A DNA stretch of 64,000 bases from Eutypella sp. D-1 (taxonomy: Eukaryota > Ascomycota > Sordariomycetes > Xylariales > Diatrypaceae), in contig JAJTTP010000002.1 of the NCBI GenBank assembly GCA_023313575.1, positions 1,054,001-1,118,000 on the forward strand. Reading direction: 5' to 3'. The position numbers were made by a program, and so were the translations under genes. The notes below the pieces were generated by a model that was not told where the DNA came from, did no database searches, and saw nothing but the letters and a program-made list of their open reading frames with translations. Below, in pieces: positions 33,401-44,572 of this stretch (positions are counted from its first letter, which is position 1; each line of letters begins with the position of its first letter).

Positions 33401-35984
33401 ACCAGGTGGCAGGCAGGGCGGGCGTCTCGCCTAATTAGATTGCCTCTACCGTTGCCCCAGATCCTGCGGTCCGCCATGGCGATCGAATCTGCACCCCACA
33501 GCACGGGTGCGGTGGACGGCAGGCAAGCCAGTAGGCCGGGTTGAGCCTGTGACCCCTTCCAGGCGGCTTCAGGGACCATTTTCATATATGCAGGGCCCTG
33601 ACTAACGTCTTCGTAACCACGCATGGAGGCAGGGTCCCTTTGGCTACCACTGCTGATGAATCGGGCGATAAATTAATCACATGGGACTCAATAACCACCT
33701 CCCTGCACGCACTCTTCTCATTAATTCTTTTCCTGTGCAACATCGCTGGATTTCCTCCAGCTATCGGCCGGACGTCGGCCGTCGAAGGCGTGGCGTGCCA
33801 TTATATTGCGCGCCACGACAATAACAGGTCTGTGGTGGATCGCGTCCCGCCCCCTTTTAGCCGGTATGCGGGTGTGGTGGGCACCAGCAAGAGGAGAGCA
33901 AAAACGAAAAGAAAGAAAAAAGGAAAAGCAATAGAAGGCGTGCCCGGACAACCAGCCGTTTTCGTCATGTTTGAGGTCCCATTCTCAGTCTCCAGCTCCC
34001 TAGCTCCGGGGGGGCTGCGTCCTATATCTCGTCCGCCCGACGCCGACGTTAAATCCGTTAGGTAATGCCAACGCGATCGTTCGTTCTCGAAGCCCTTTCT
34101 TCCCGCCCCTCCCTGCCCCTTCCCGGCTGCAAATATGAGCGCACATATATGTATTGATGTTAGCGCGCGCCACTGACCATGGCGCCAGCGCCATTCCCGG
34201 GCTGCGTGCCTGCCCAACAGGCCGCTCGGCGGGTGTCACGACATATCTAGGTCTCGGCCCGCCCAGCCCAGTATTCTGACTGCTATTCCTCTCTTCCTCC
34301 GCCCCACACCCCCGTTGCGCTTTAGACATGGCAGACAGGTAGGCAGGCGGGGGATAGGGGTAGAGCTCCCACGTGGCCAGATCCGATGGCGAGATGGGAT
34401 GAGTGAGATGAGATGATTTGAGCGGGAATTTTCTTTTCATGATCTCATCCGTTCTCCCATGCATCTATCAATCGATTTGTCAGCGACCGAATAAATCCAT
34501 CAGGATATGGGAGGGGGAAAAAACATTTTCAATGTGGACTGCTTTCTCTCGCGGGTCTACTCGCCCAAATGAAATAACCAAACCACCCGAACCGACCCGA
34601 CCTGAGTCAACCCTCGGGTGCGAGGCCATGGCACTTGAGCGGGGCACTTGGCGGGGAAACCTTTCTTCGACTTCATCGTTCCCCTCGCCCACGGAGCCTA
34701 CCCGTCGTCGCATCCAGCGGCGAGCCCCCTCTTCCACTTGTGGTCAGCGGCATCAGGTCTTCTTTCCCCCTGATCGTTAAAGTCCGAGCCCGAGAGTCCG
34801 AAGTCGCGAGCCTGCGTGAAGAACGAAAGGAGGAGAAGTAAAGCCGGGTGTGCATGGCGTAGTGGAAAGAGGGAAATGACCTGAGAGATGTTGTAAGCGG
34901 TGGTGCGTAGCTCTTCTTCGTTTACTACGCGTGCGCATGGTGTGTGATGCTTTGTCTTCGGATTTCCTTTGCCCTTGCCTGCTCGACTCTTCATTCCACG
35001 ATCGAAACAAGAACCAAGAGAGCATCAGACAACCTGTTACCGTAGTGATGTATCCAAGACCATGACCATATTTTCCTCCTGATGAAGAAGAGAGTTCCAT
35101 CCTCTCGTTTATACAAGACGAGAGACCTCTCTCCTCCAGGCGTGCGGGGGGACTGCAATGTTGATCATCTACCTGTCTTGTTACCTACCATCACCATGTA
35201 ACGTAGCTCCAGACCAGACGGTAACCTAGACACGACGTGTAATCACACATGTCACACACATGTTAATCCATACAACGAGCCTTCGGAGTAAGCCATAAGA
35301 ATGACCCAGCGTGCGATGAGCAGTTGACTGGAGCAGAACTTAGCTGGGAAAAGTATATGTCACGATAGATAGGAAGCGCGTCATCATCACGATCGCGTAA
35401 TGTACGTAGTAGTGTCTTGTCCAAGGGGCTGATTGGGACGATTTGTACGGTTAACATATCTCCAGTCAGGTAGACGCATAAACATTAGGTCTGCGTCTTC
35501 TGGGAGATCGACGACAGCTTACAGGCCGTCCAGTCATAGTTTGCCATCATAGCATTAACATGCGTAGTATCATCTAAAATATAGACACAGAGGCGATGCT
35601 GAACATCACAATGCACGCAGAGATCTCCCGTATTCACCCTGTTTCTGGTAAGCACATTACCTGTACACAGGGAGATAGATGGATGGGCGAACCCCATGTG
35701 GTCATTCGTAGAACTGACAAAGTTTATTCGATCCTAGAATGGTGCCGCGAATATAAAATGTAGAAGCAGCATAGCATGAGAAGAACCACATATCTCTCTT
35801 CGAGATAGGTATGGAGGGAGCAACACCTCTATTTTCTTCTACTTTCTACTACATGCCCCTTAGCCAAGCGTAGCCTGCGTACTTCCTCGACAGATTTCGA
35901 ACCCATCACGCGTACGAGGGGACATTGATCGGGCGGCCAGGCCGCCGCAGAAGAGCCCCCAGCAGAGTTATCTCCCGATACAGC
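30401..35984. other. gene-poor region, no gene recognised
   Basis: I checked every longer frame on both strands (for example 32515-32905, 33640-34065, 34000-34464, 34777-35100). None carries a recognisable domain, and many overlap each other in several frames, as random GC-rich DNA does. A non-coding transcript or a fast-evolving multi-exon gene cannot be excluded. Confidence 0.4.
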
Positions 35985-37333
35985 TTAGAACTTATAGACT
36001 TGGTCCTTGGTGTAACCCAGCTCCTTGAGGATACCGGTGAGCTCGCCCTGGTCCTTGGGGCTGACCTTGGGGCCGGAGATGGCCTTGTACAGTCCCGGGG
36101 GCCCGCAGACGAAGATCTTAATGTTGTCCTCCTTGGGCTCGGGCAGGACGGTCTTGAGGAGGTCCTTGCCGATGAAGCCGGCGCCGCCGGCGGGCCAGCT
36201 CTTGGGGGGCTTATCGAGCATGTAGAAGGCACGGAAGCGCTGGGGGTAGGTGTTCTCGAGGTCCTCCCACTCTTTCTTGAGCAGGATGTCCTCCTCGGTG
36301 ACGTTGCCGAAGATCAGCGTCACCTTGGTCTTGTCGTCCGGGTTCGAGAAGATCTTGCGCGCCAGCTGGAACATCGGCGTAATGCCCGTGCCACCCGCGA
36401 TTAGCGCCACGTGGTTGTGCTTGTTCGCCTCCCACGGGTACTTGGGGAGCGGACCCTTGAAGTCCAGCCGCTGCCCCGGCACCATATCGTGCATGTGCGT
36501 CGACATCGGGCCGCCCTCATACTTCTTGACGATCAGCTCGAGATAGCCCTTGGTCTCTACGTAGATCGTGATACGATGATGTCAGCAAAGGAATGACGAC
36601 GGGGTCCACCTATTCCACAAATTTCATCTTATTATCACAGAGGCGCATCAAAAGCCGGGGCATGGGTTGGCCTTACCCTCGTCGCTAGTGGGCGTGTAGG
36701 GCCTCAAGACAGGCTTCTCGGCGCCCTCGGGCTTAAACTTGGTGAGGAGGGCGCTGGTGACGGGCAAGCCAGACACCTGATCCGCCTCTGGTAGGTTGAA
36801 GATGAACTTCTTGGTGTTGTGGTTGACGACTTCGACGTCCTTAAGCAGCAGCGATAGGAAGCCCTGTTCGCCACCCTCGAAGGCCTTCTTGGGCGGGCCG
36901 GATATAGCCTCCTTAGCCTTCGCCTCAGCCTTTTGCGCCGCACCGGGAGACGAGCTCAGGTACCAATAGCCGGCACCGAGGGCACCGACGCCCCCAACGG
37001 CGTATAGTAGGGTGTTGTTGCTCGATCCGGGGGTATCGCCGCCACTGGGTTTCGGAGGCCCCTCGGTCGCGTACGTCCGCTTAAAGGCAGTCTAGAGTCA
37101 TCGTTGCGCGATCGTCAGCATTGCTTATCTTAATTGGTCAATTGACGTCGCAGCCCATCACTGCCCACTGCCCCTCCCACTCCCCCTCCCGCTCTCACTA
37201 CAACGGGTATTGGTGCTGGGTCTTTTCCGGGTTTGTGGCCACTCGGAGCTCCGAGCTTAGAGATAGCTTTCGGAATATGGGTACTCACACGCTTTAAGGG
37301 CTGGGCTGCGCGGAATGCTGTCCTGGCAAACAT
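35985..37333 (-). CDS. MCR1: mitochondrial NADH-cytochrome b5 reductase
   Basis: This FAD enzyme transfers electrons from NADH to cytochrome b5 and related acceptors. In yeast, Mcr1 is sorted to the outer membrane and intermembrane space and supports ergosterol synthesis and erythroascorbate recycling. Three exons are 37333-37289, 37091-36677 and 36556-35985 (introns 197 and 120 bp), giving 343 residues. The N-terminus ([15 protein letters not shown]) is a basic amphipathic presequence, followed by a membrane anchor at about 42-60. Motifs are RPYTPTSD (145-152, FAD), GGPMSTHM (168-175), GGTGITPM (208-215, NADH) and CGPPGL near the C-terminus. Length and order match the family. The 15-codon first exon is short, but its splice phase and presequence make it convincing. 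Confidence 0.94.
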
Positions 37334-38341
37334 AGTGGGCAGGCGCTAAAAAAAGAACAAGAACAAGATGTTCAAAAGAAAAGAATTGTTGGAAAGAGGA
37401 AAATGGAGGCACCGATGATCGGAGGACGGGAGGAAAAGAGAATAAAGGGTACAAAGTTACTGTGAGGGAAGAAACAATAGGCAACTTCAGTTGGGGCATC
37501 TATTTACAGAAGCTACGACCGGAGGAGGAGCTTACGAATTTACGGATTGCCGGACTGCCGGATAGCTCTGGTTATTCCGGGGTAGGTAGGACCCGCACTT
37601 GCTCATGACACAATTGCCCGTGACGTCAGTGGATCACGTGATTGCTTCATAGCAAAATCGCTTTACAACAATTACCTAAGTACTATGTAGGTGACAAACC
37701 GCCGTACGCAAACTCTCTCGATTTTTTTATATATCATCTCGTACTGCGCACAAAACCGACGTTTCTATCTAGTTATTTAACCACTACTTGATTGCTAATA
37801 GTCGGCAAATAACCAGGCGAAATTGTCTTTTAGACTGACCCTTTGGCAAGCACTGATGGTGGGAAGAGGATTGTGTCATGTGGCATGTGCTATAATGGCA
37901 GAAATGGGTAGGCGACGATTTTATATTCCGGGTGTGATAGGGATCCAGATTTTCCAAGAAAAGCCCTGTCACATTGATTCATTCAAATGCCGCTTATCGT
38001 CACATATACTACGTATGCGATTCGAATAAGAACTTGTATGCTATAGACGTCACCAACACCTTCGCGATCTTCTAAGTGCTCTGTCGAACTCTGCTCTGCT
38101 ACTTCATTTTCCGGCGTTTCTGCCTCAAGGCTCAAGCGTAACACTTCTATGTTTGCCGCATATACAAAGCACTTGGCACTCTTTTACCATGTGCTCTATG
38201 TTCTGGGATACAGTCAGAGAGATTGGATGTGTAAAATAATGTGGCTTATCAACCAGACGCGGGCACGGGTCGTCTTATCTCTGTAGCAGATACAACCATT
38301 TATTACGGACCTCTATCAAAGCCCATCATATACACCTGCCA
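37334..38341. other. intergenic, MCR1 promoter region
   Basis: The segment lies between the MCR1 start and the oxidoreductase stop, both genes being on the minus strand. Apart from the CRE-like and E-box-like sites at 37621-37642 I see nothing gene-like. Confidence 0.5.
37621..37642. promoter_or_regulatory. CRE-like TGACGTCA plus palindromic ATCACGTGAT in the MCR1 promoter
   Basis: TGACGTCA (37621-37628) is a perfect CRE, the site class bound by bZIP factors. ATCACGTGAT (37633-37642) is an extended E-box of the type bound by bHLH factors such as Cbf1 or Pho4 relatives. They are 4 bp apart and about 290-310 bp upstream of the MCR1 ATG. The factors are assigned by motif class only. Confidence 0.5.
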
Positions 38342-39649
38342 TCAAGGTATCCGGAGGACGTCATCCACATTCACCACCTGCCCGGTAGTGATCGATCGGT
38401 TGGCTGCAATACCTGTCAAGATCGACAGCGCCCCGTCGATGTGGCTAGCCGCGCGCATGTACTCGTCGGTGACCGGCTCGCCAAAGATATCGTTCAGCAG
38501 GACGGTGTCGCCCCCGCCGTGCGCACCGACACCGTCATCGATGTCGATTTCCCTCGGCTTCTCGAACAGGGGTCGCAGCGTTAGAGTGCGCTTCTCGAGC
38601 GAGCCCTCGAGCGCCTGGTCGCCGCCCGAGTTCACGTAACTGTTCTCCACCACCTCCAGCTCGAGCCGCCCGCCCGTGCCGTTGAAGCTGACCCGGAACC
38701 CCTCCCATGGCGCGTACGCGGTCAGCGAGTAAGTCATTACCGCGCCGTTGCGGTACCGCACCAGTAGGTTCATCGTATCCTCGATGCTAATGCCGTCCCC
38801 GAACACGCTCTGGTCGCGATAGTACGCATCCTCATGCTCAGCGTCGAGGTACATGGCTTTAAGTGCTGCGTGGTCCTCCAGGTGCAACGCGAAGGGGTCC
38901 GCCTTAGCAACGTCGCTTCCACGCGCCCGGCTATAGAATTTCGTCTCGCCACGCTTCTCCGCGTTCTCACGCCCATAGAACTTGAGGTCGCCTTGCGCGT
39001 ACACCGTCGCCGGCCGTGTGCGTAGCCAGAAGTTGACCAGGTCGAAGTGGTGCGTGCTTTTGTGCACTAGCAGCCCGCCGCTGTTGCGCTTGTCCCGGTG
39101 CCACCGCCGGAAATAGTCCGCCCCGTGCGACGTGTTGAGCATCCACTCGAAGTGCACGCTAGTCACGGTGCCGATGGCCCCCGCCCGCAGCAGCTCCGCC
39201 ACCTTGGTGTTGTGCGGCGCGTACCGGTAGTTGAAGGTGACGCGCACGTTTCCGCCCGTACGGTCCGCCGCGTCTAGGATTTCCTGGCATCGCGGCGCGT
39301 CGATTGTCATGGGCTTCTCCGTGATGACACCGCAACCCAGCTCCAGCGCTCGCACGATGTACTGGTTGTGCGTACGGTCGATCGTCGTCACGATCACCTC
39401 GTCCGGCCGAGTCTGCGCCACCATTTGGTCAAAGTCCGAAGCGGCGAAGGTCGGCACTGCCCCGTGGCCCAGTCCCTCCAGCTTCGAGTTGGCATAGTTC
39501 ATCCGCGTCTGATTCGTGTCGCAGATCCCGACGATGATCGATGTCGCCGCATAGTCCCTCGCGATGGCCGTGTAGAAGAAGATGGCCCGTCCGCCGGTCC
39601 CCACGAGGGCGTACCTTTTCTTCGTACGATGAGTCGGCAAGTCATCCAT
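38342..39649 (-). CDS. Gfo/Idh/MocA-family oxidoreductase
   Basis: This single-exon gene encodes 435 residues with an NAD(P)-dependent dehydrogenase fold that acts on sugars, inositols or related polyols in characterised members. The start is the ATG at 39649-39647. The open frame extends nine codons further up only through a GTG. The Rossmann motif YALVGTGGRA is at 13-22, and the EKP motif typical of the family follows at about 111-113 in TEKPM. The C-terminal substrate domain has GGLLVHKSTHHFDLVNFW (191-208). It is longer than bacterial relatives but similar to fungal ones. It is transcribed divergently from a Dal5-like permease across 1.24 kb, which suggests a linked uptake and catabolism module. 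The substrate is unknown. Confidence 0.9.
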   Translation of the reverse strand: MDDLPTHRTKKRYALVGTGGRAIFFYTAIARDYAATSIIVGICDTNQTRMNYANSKLEGLGHGAVPTFAASDFDQMVAQTRPDEVIVTTIDRTHNQYIVRALELGCGVITEKPMTIDAPRCQEILDAADRTGGNVRVTFNYRYAPHNTKVAELLRAGAIGTVTSVHFEWMLNTSHGADYFRRWHRDKRNSGGLLVHKSTHHFDLVNFWLRTRPATVYAQGDLKFYGRENAEKRGETKFYSRARGSDVAKADPFALHLEDHAALKAMYLDAEHEDAYYRDQSVFGDGISIEDTMNLLVRYRNGAVMTYSLTAYAPWEGFRVSFNGTGGRLELEVVENSYVNSGGDQALEGSLEKRTLTLRPLFEKPREIDIDDGVGAHGGGDTVLLNDIFGEPVTDEYMRAASHIDGALSILTGIAANRSITTGQVVNVDDVLRIP

Positions 39650-40887
39650 TGTGGAAGAGAGTGCCAGGAGCGCCACTATGAGTTCTTCTGATCTATAAAG
39701 TTTGGTTCTGAGAGTATCACTCGAGTCCCTCTGACTCTATAAACGGTTGTTTAGGCCTCGGCGACAGGGATCTCTTCGATAACGTCTGGGCTTGAATCAC
39801 AAGACATTCTTCTGATGGGCAAGGATAGAACCAGAAATACTTGCTTGTCCTGAAAGCATACATACTAATGCATGTTGGGGAATTGGAGAATCGGCCACTA
39901 ACCCCGCGTGCCGTGTCGTGCCTAGCCTTGCACTCGGGTCAATGATAATACTCAGTGAGCCGTTACGTGGTGGAGCTCTGTACTTCAGGGGACGCTACAG
40001 AGGTTATAGCGTACATTACAGCAACTATTGCAGCACAATATGCAGCGCGAATCCCGTTTATCGTAGGCGTTCGATCTCGTCTCACCATTGGCCAGGTCCA
40101 ATTTAGCCGGCTCTGGGGATTACCGGTTGAGTGCATTGTGGGGGGCGAGTCTGGGGTAAGTGGACTATAAATTCTCCACCCCCAGAATGACAAGACTGGG
40201 GTAACCAAGATAGGGGCGTTCCAGTGAGACCAACCACAGGGACTTGCCTTGGTCTCGGATCTAAGGATTCTGCACTTATCCCGAATCTTCAATCCGAACA
40301 TGTGTTCGGGCTTGTCTAGTCTTGTCCTATACGTTACCCCATGCTGGCCTATCCCATCTGCTCAGTGGCACGATCTGAACCTGTGAGACCTTGGCTATGA
40401 CCGAGGGTCATATCCTCGCTGTAACCATTCCCGATCCTTCACATTCCACCAATAGTCATGCGCGACAACATGTTGGGGGTGCTTTAGCACTAGTATTATA
40501 GAAAGCCCAACTCAAAATAACGGTGTGAGGCCGTATCCGATGTGAGACACTGTCTCGCTGTTACTCCATACGATCTTAGCCAGATAGGGGAGTCAGGCTG
40601 TTAGCAGCATGAGGGCCACACCGACTGGTTTTTTTAGAACCCAGTTTGAGAGATCTATATGTATGCAACCTCGGACCATGTAACCTGTTATACTCGGGAC
40701 AAGCGGGCATCTCCATGACTCCAAATTCCTGGGCCCTTGGCACTAGAAGCTTTATAAACATGGGGGTCGTCACATCTGCTATGCTCTGTAGCGTAACTGT
40801 TCCTTGCCCTCTTCTTGAATATTGTGCTACATTGCAGTGATCAACCCAAACTTAGCCCCGCATCCTGCTGTGCATGCATCTCTCAAC
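39650..40887. other. divergent promoter between oxidoreductase and permease
   Basis: This 1.24-kb segment separates two divergent start codons. Its clearest element is the 16-bp palindrome at 40294-40309. No protein-like frame is present. Confidence 0.55.
40294..40309. promoter_or_regulatory. 16-bp palindrome, CCG-N10-CGG
   Basis: CCGAACA and TGTTCGG flank a TG centre, making an everted CCG/CGG pair with a 10-bp spacer. That is a layout used by some fungal Zn2Cys6 dimers. It lies 645 bp from the oxidoreductase ATG and 579 bp from the permease ATG, so it could control both. Function is inferred. Confidence 0.4.
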
Positions 40888-42736
40888 ATGGCGGACGACC
40901 GACCTACTCCAGCGCCGACGGCAACCGACGGCGATGCCATCACCTCTATGAAGGAGGCGCCCAATAAAGCGGCTCTCAGTAACAATGCCGATAAGGCTGC
41001 CTTGTTTATTGCGGAACATGGCGAGGTCTCGTTCGACTACGAGGAGGAGCGGCGGGTACTCAAGCGCATCGACTACCGAATCCTGCCCCTGATCCTCGGC
41101 GCCTACTTCTTTCAGCAGCTCGACAAGTCCGCGCTCTCGTACGTCTCCATCTTCGGCATCATGGAAGATGCCCACTTGACGTCTAAGGAATACTCGTGGC
41201 TGGGATCCGTGCTCTATATCGCCCAGCTCATCTTCCAGCCCTTGGCGGCGCTGCTGCTCGTCAAGCTGCCCACGGGGAAAGTTATCGGGGGCGCAATCCT
41301 GGGTTGGGGTTCTGCTGCGGCCATCATGGCCGCCTGTACCAATTTCCCCTCTCTGCTGGTGCTACGCTTCCTCCTCGGCTCATTCGAGGCCATGATCGCG
41401 CCGTCTCTGCTCACCGTTACACAAATGTGGTGGCGGCGGTCGGAGCAGACGTTACGGACAATGTACTGGACCTCGATGAATGGTCTGACGTTCATCGTGG
41501 GCAGTCTGGTGACGTACGGACTTGGCCATATCGAGAGCGACAAAATCTTCAAGTATCAGGTTATCTTCATATTTTGCGGCGTCCTAACTGTTCTCTTCGG
41601 TGTCATCTTCACCATCTTCATGCCTGACTCGCCCATGGAGGCCAAGTACCTCACCGAGCGCGAGAAGCTTGTCGCTGTCGAGCGGCTACGGGCCAACCAG
41701 ATGGGCGTCGCCAGCCGCAAGTGGAAGTGGGAGCACGTAAAGGAGACGTTCATGGACATTAAGACTTTGTTGTGGTTTATTTTCGTTGTTGCTATCTCGT
41801 AAGTCCTTTCGCCGCGCTACTCCCTTTCGTCTCGTCCAACATCCACTATCTATGCACTTTTGCATGCCTTAACTGCAGGACTAACGTACTCAGAATCGCG
41901 AGCGGTGGCATCAGCACCTTCGGAAATCTAATCCTGCGAGACTTCGGCTTCACAAGCTTTACGGCGATCCTCTTTTCGATGCCGACGGGTGTCGTCCAGA
42001 TGGTCATCATTCTCGGGTCTGGCTGGGCATCCACGAGGATTGGGCGCAAGGGGATCGTAATCACCGCCACCAGCATTCTACCCACCATCGGCGCCGTAAT
42101 CATGCTCACGGTACCCCGCGACGATAGCAACAAGGGTGTTCTGCTCCTCGGCTACTACCTGGTACAGTGCATGGCCGGTATCACGCCGATGATCTATGCC
42201 TGGTCCGCGCAGAACACCGGGGGCGATACCAAGAAAAAGACCAGTTCCGCTATCATGTTTGTGAGTAGTGCTAAGCGTTTGGATATCTGTATGTAGCTTA
42301 CCACTAACAATGACGCCTACAGATGGGAATGTGCACAGGAAACATCATCGGGCCGCTATTATACAGCACCGACGATGCGCCTCTCTACCGGCCCGGGCTG
42401 ATCTCGAACCTTATTATGTTCGTCCTCTCGGGCATCCTTGGAATGTGCGTATATAGACCTTATCAACCCTCATTCTCGACATTAGATAAGCTAATCATAT
42501 GTAGCCTCATCCCTCTCTACCTAATGTACCTAAACAAGATGAACGCCAAGAAACGCGAGCAGCTAGGCAAGTCCGCCAACATCGTGGACCAATCGATGAT
42601 GAGGAAGAAAGAGATGCAAGAGAGCAAGGCGGTCGAGCTCGAGCAGCACGAGCAGCAGCCTCGGGGTCTAGAGGAAGACAATGGGCTGCAGGACCTTTCT
42701 GATCTCAAGAACGAGGACTTCATCTATGTGTACTAA
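40888..42736 (+). CDS. MFS permease, Dal5/allantoate permease-like
   Basis: This is a second anion:cation symporter-family permease. Four exons, 40888-41798, 41894-42260, 42323-42444 and 42505-42736, encode 543 residues. Diagnostic pieces are KRIDYRILPLILGAYFFQQLDKSALSY at TM1, RFLLGSFEAMIAPSLL and FMPDSPMEAKYLTERE, the usual loop between the two halves. The last intron (42445-42504) is exactly 60 bp, keeps the frame open and has good GTGCGT and GTAG ends. Splicing restores the expected GILGILIPLYLMYLNK, while retention would add 20 residues. The first ATG in frame is 40888. It is divergent from the Gfo/Idh/MocA oxidoreductase. The substrate is unknown. Confidence 0.92.
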
Positions 42737-43239
42737 ACAAAGCGAGCGGGCAACCAATTAGCTTGCTACAGCTTTGCTTAGGGTGCATCGTTGAACAAAG
42801 ACGCTGTATTCAATCTTCTTTTATACATGATGCGGGCCACATGATTTGCTGCACATCACAATATAATGTAGATTTTACCCTAGGGTACAGGTATCAAAGT
42901 CTGAATGTACTCGAAGGAATATTCTCATCGGCTTAAACTCAAGTGAGCATAGTAGGAAGGCTTAGAGTCTTAACACGTTTGCCATACAGCCTGCCCATGT
43001 GAACTACATGGCCTGTTTTGACAAAGGAGATTTGGAACAGAACACCCCTTGTCACTCGGAAATATGAGTACAAGGACATTATGTCTGTTCATTCTGGTTA
43101 TATATATCTATATTCGCATGCATTGTTGGTTTGCCTCACTCAATCGAACACTATCACCTAGAATGATCTCCAGTCTCTGTTAGCAACCAGCCTCAACCCA
43201 GGGAAGGCTCAAGTTTGCTCTCCCGGATTACCGTTAACG
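42737..43239. other. intergenic, no gene recognised
   Basis: AT-rich DNA between two plus-strand genes. It has short TATATA tracts near 43100, and no open frame of note. Confidence 0.5.
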
Positions 43240-43824
43240 ATGTGTAAGTTTATCCAGGTGTTTTGGTTCCAATGCGGCCACGTCCTACGCCAGATTCCAA
43301 ACGCGCGCGCCACCTCCTGCCTATTCCCGCGTGATGTATGCCATGAACTTGGGGTTGTACGTTATATCGAATACACTCGGCAGGTTCCCTGTCCGGACTG
43401 TGGGAACTGGAAACCATTCCGGCCGCGCGGGCGCCGAAAGCCCATCCTGAACACACCTTTTGGCCAAGGCAACCATAATGTAGAGGCGCTGGAACGAAAA
43501 GCTCGCCCCGTCCGCAGACCCCCGGGACATCGAATAAAGGAGATCAACGCGTTAGCCAGGGACCAGCTATTAATGTGTCTCGAGACCCCGGATTTCCACC
43601 ACCCCGATATGATGGAATTTACGGTCCGCTTCATCGCTAGTCTACCGGAATTTGTCCACCGGAAGAGGTTGATCGCCATTCTTGAGCCACATCTAGGCAC
43701 TCTATTCGACGAATTCATGCAGAGGGAACTCTTCCCTATATTCGTAAGGATCGGTGTCCCCGACGTCTTTGGGAGGACGATGAGTTGGAGGAGGACCTCT
43801 CGCCGAAAAAGAAGAAAGGTTTAA
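43240..43824 (+). CDS. small cysteine-containing fungal hypothetical protein, 194 residues
   Basis: The frame starts at ATG 43240 and begins MCKFIQVFWFQCGHV, followed by SCLFPRDVC and VPCPDCG. This spaced Cys/His pattern resembles a widespread group of small fungal proteins of unknown function with a putative zinc knot. The rest is basic with no signal peptide or membrane span. The final 14 codons, after VPDVFG, form a strikingly basic tail. The neighbouring frame over the same bases reads acidic (DDELEEDLSPKKKK), so a one-base indel near 43770-43790 may have changed the C-terminus. No function is assigned. Confidence 0.6.
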   Translation: MCKFIQVFWFQCGHVLRQIPNARATSCLFPRDVCHELGVVRYIEYTRQVPCPDCGNWKPFRPRGRRKPILNTPFGQGNHNVEALERKARPVRRPPGHRIKEINALARDQLLMCLETPDFHHPDMMEFTVRFIASLPEFVHRKRLIAILEPHLGTLFDEFMQRELFPIFVRIGVPDVFGRTMSWRRTSRRKRRKV

Positions 43825-44572
43825 TATGTTTTCATGATGATAAAGTGGGGGTTATCGAGAAGTTCCACATTTGGTATGTTAAGGATACTGCATGTAGCAC
43901 ATTAAGCTTTTATATACCTAGGGAGTTTGATGACAAGTTTCAACATACCATGTGGTGTTTAAAAGGGAGTTTTAGATGGTTAATACCCGTTTATACAGAA
44001 AGCATACCTAGCTTTAATCTTCTCTGAAGCGAATGAATCGATCGACTATGTTGCCCATGGAACACTTAGTTATTGTGCAAGCGTTGGCTACCATGGGGAT
44101 GGGCTTAGGTGACTTTAGTGCCACTAACCTCAGGGGCTAGGTACAATGTCCCCTAGCTGCCCCTATAACAGGCCTGTATCAGCTCTACATAGTTCTTGAA
44201 AGAGCTCTCGAAAGGACTAGAGGCGTCAAAAACATTGCCTACCGATTTATTATGCAAACGATACGTGGCCAATACTGATTCTGGTTTATATTTGCTTTGT
44301 GCACTAATTCCGCAATCGTTTTCATATACAAACCTTAGCCCAGGCATATTCCGGTTAGGAATCCTACCAGGCAGCTCCACGAGACGAACTGAGTCACCCG
44401 GCAAGTTGCCACTAAAATATGACTTGGACGCCCTTCTAGTTCTTTTAACGCTAAAGTCTTCGCCAGCCAGTAGAGATAAATAGGAAATGGCATACCCATA
44501 GCCAACTATGCGAACGGCATTCAAGTGGTAAAAGGAACTAATAAAACTAATAACAGCCTCTCGATCATCAAA
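43825..44572. other. intergenic with a coding-like remnant on the minus strand
   Basis: A 123-codon minus-strand frame at 44524-44153 has protein-like composition (GLRFVYENDCGISAQSKY) but opens with TTG and has no ATG near its 5' end. It overlaps the region just upstream of the NADAR gene. I treat it as a possible fragment of an unknown protein and not as a gene. Confidence 0.35.

Noticed and set aside
33640..35100. Several overlapping frames of 100-150 codons on both strands
   Set aside because: They overlap in many phases, are low-complexity or Arg/Ser-rich, and carry no domain. This is typical of GC-rich non-coding DNA.
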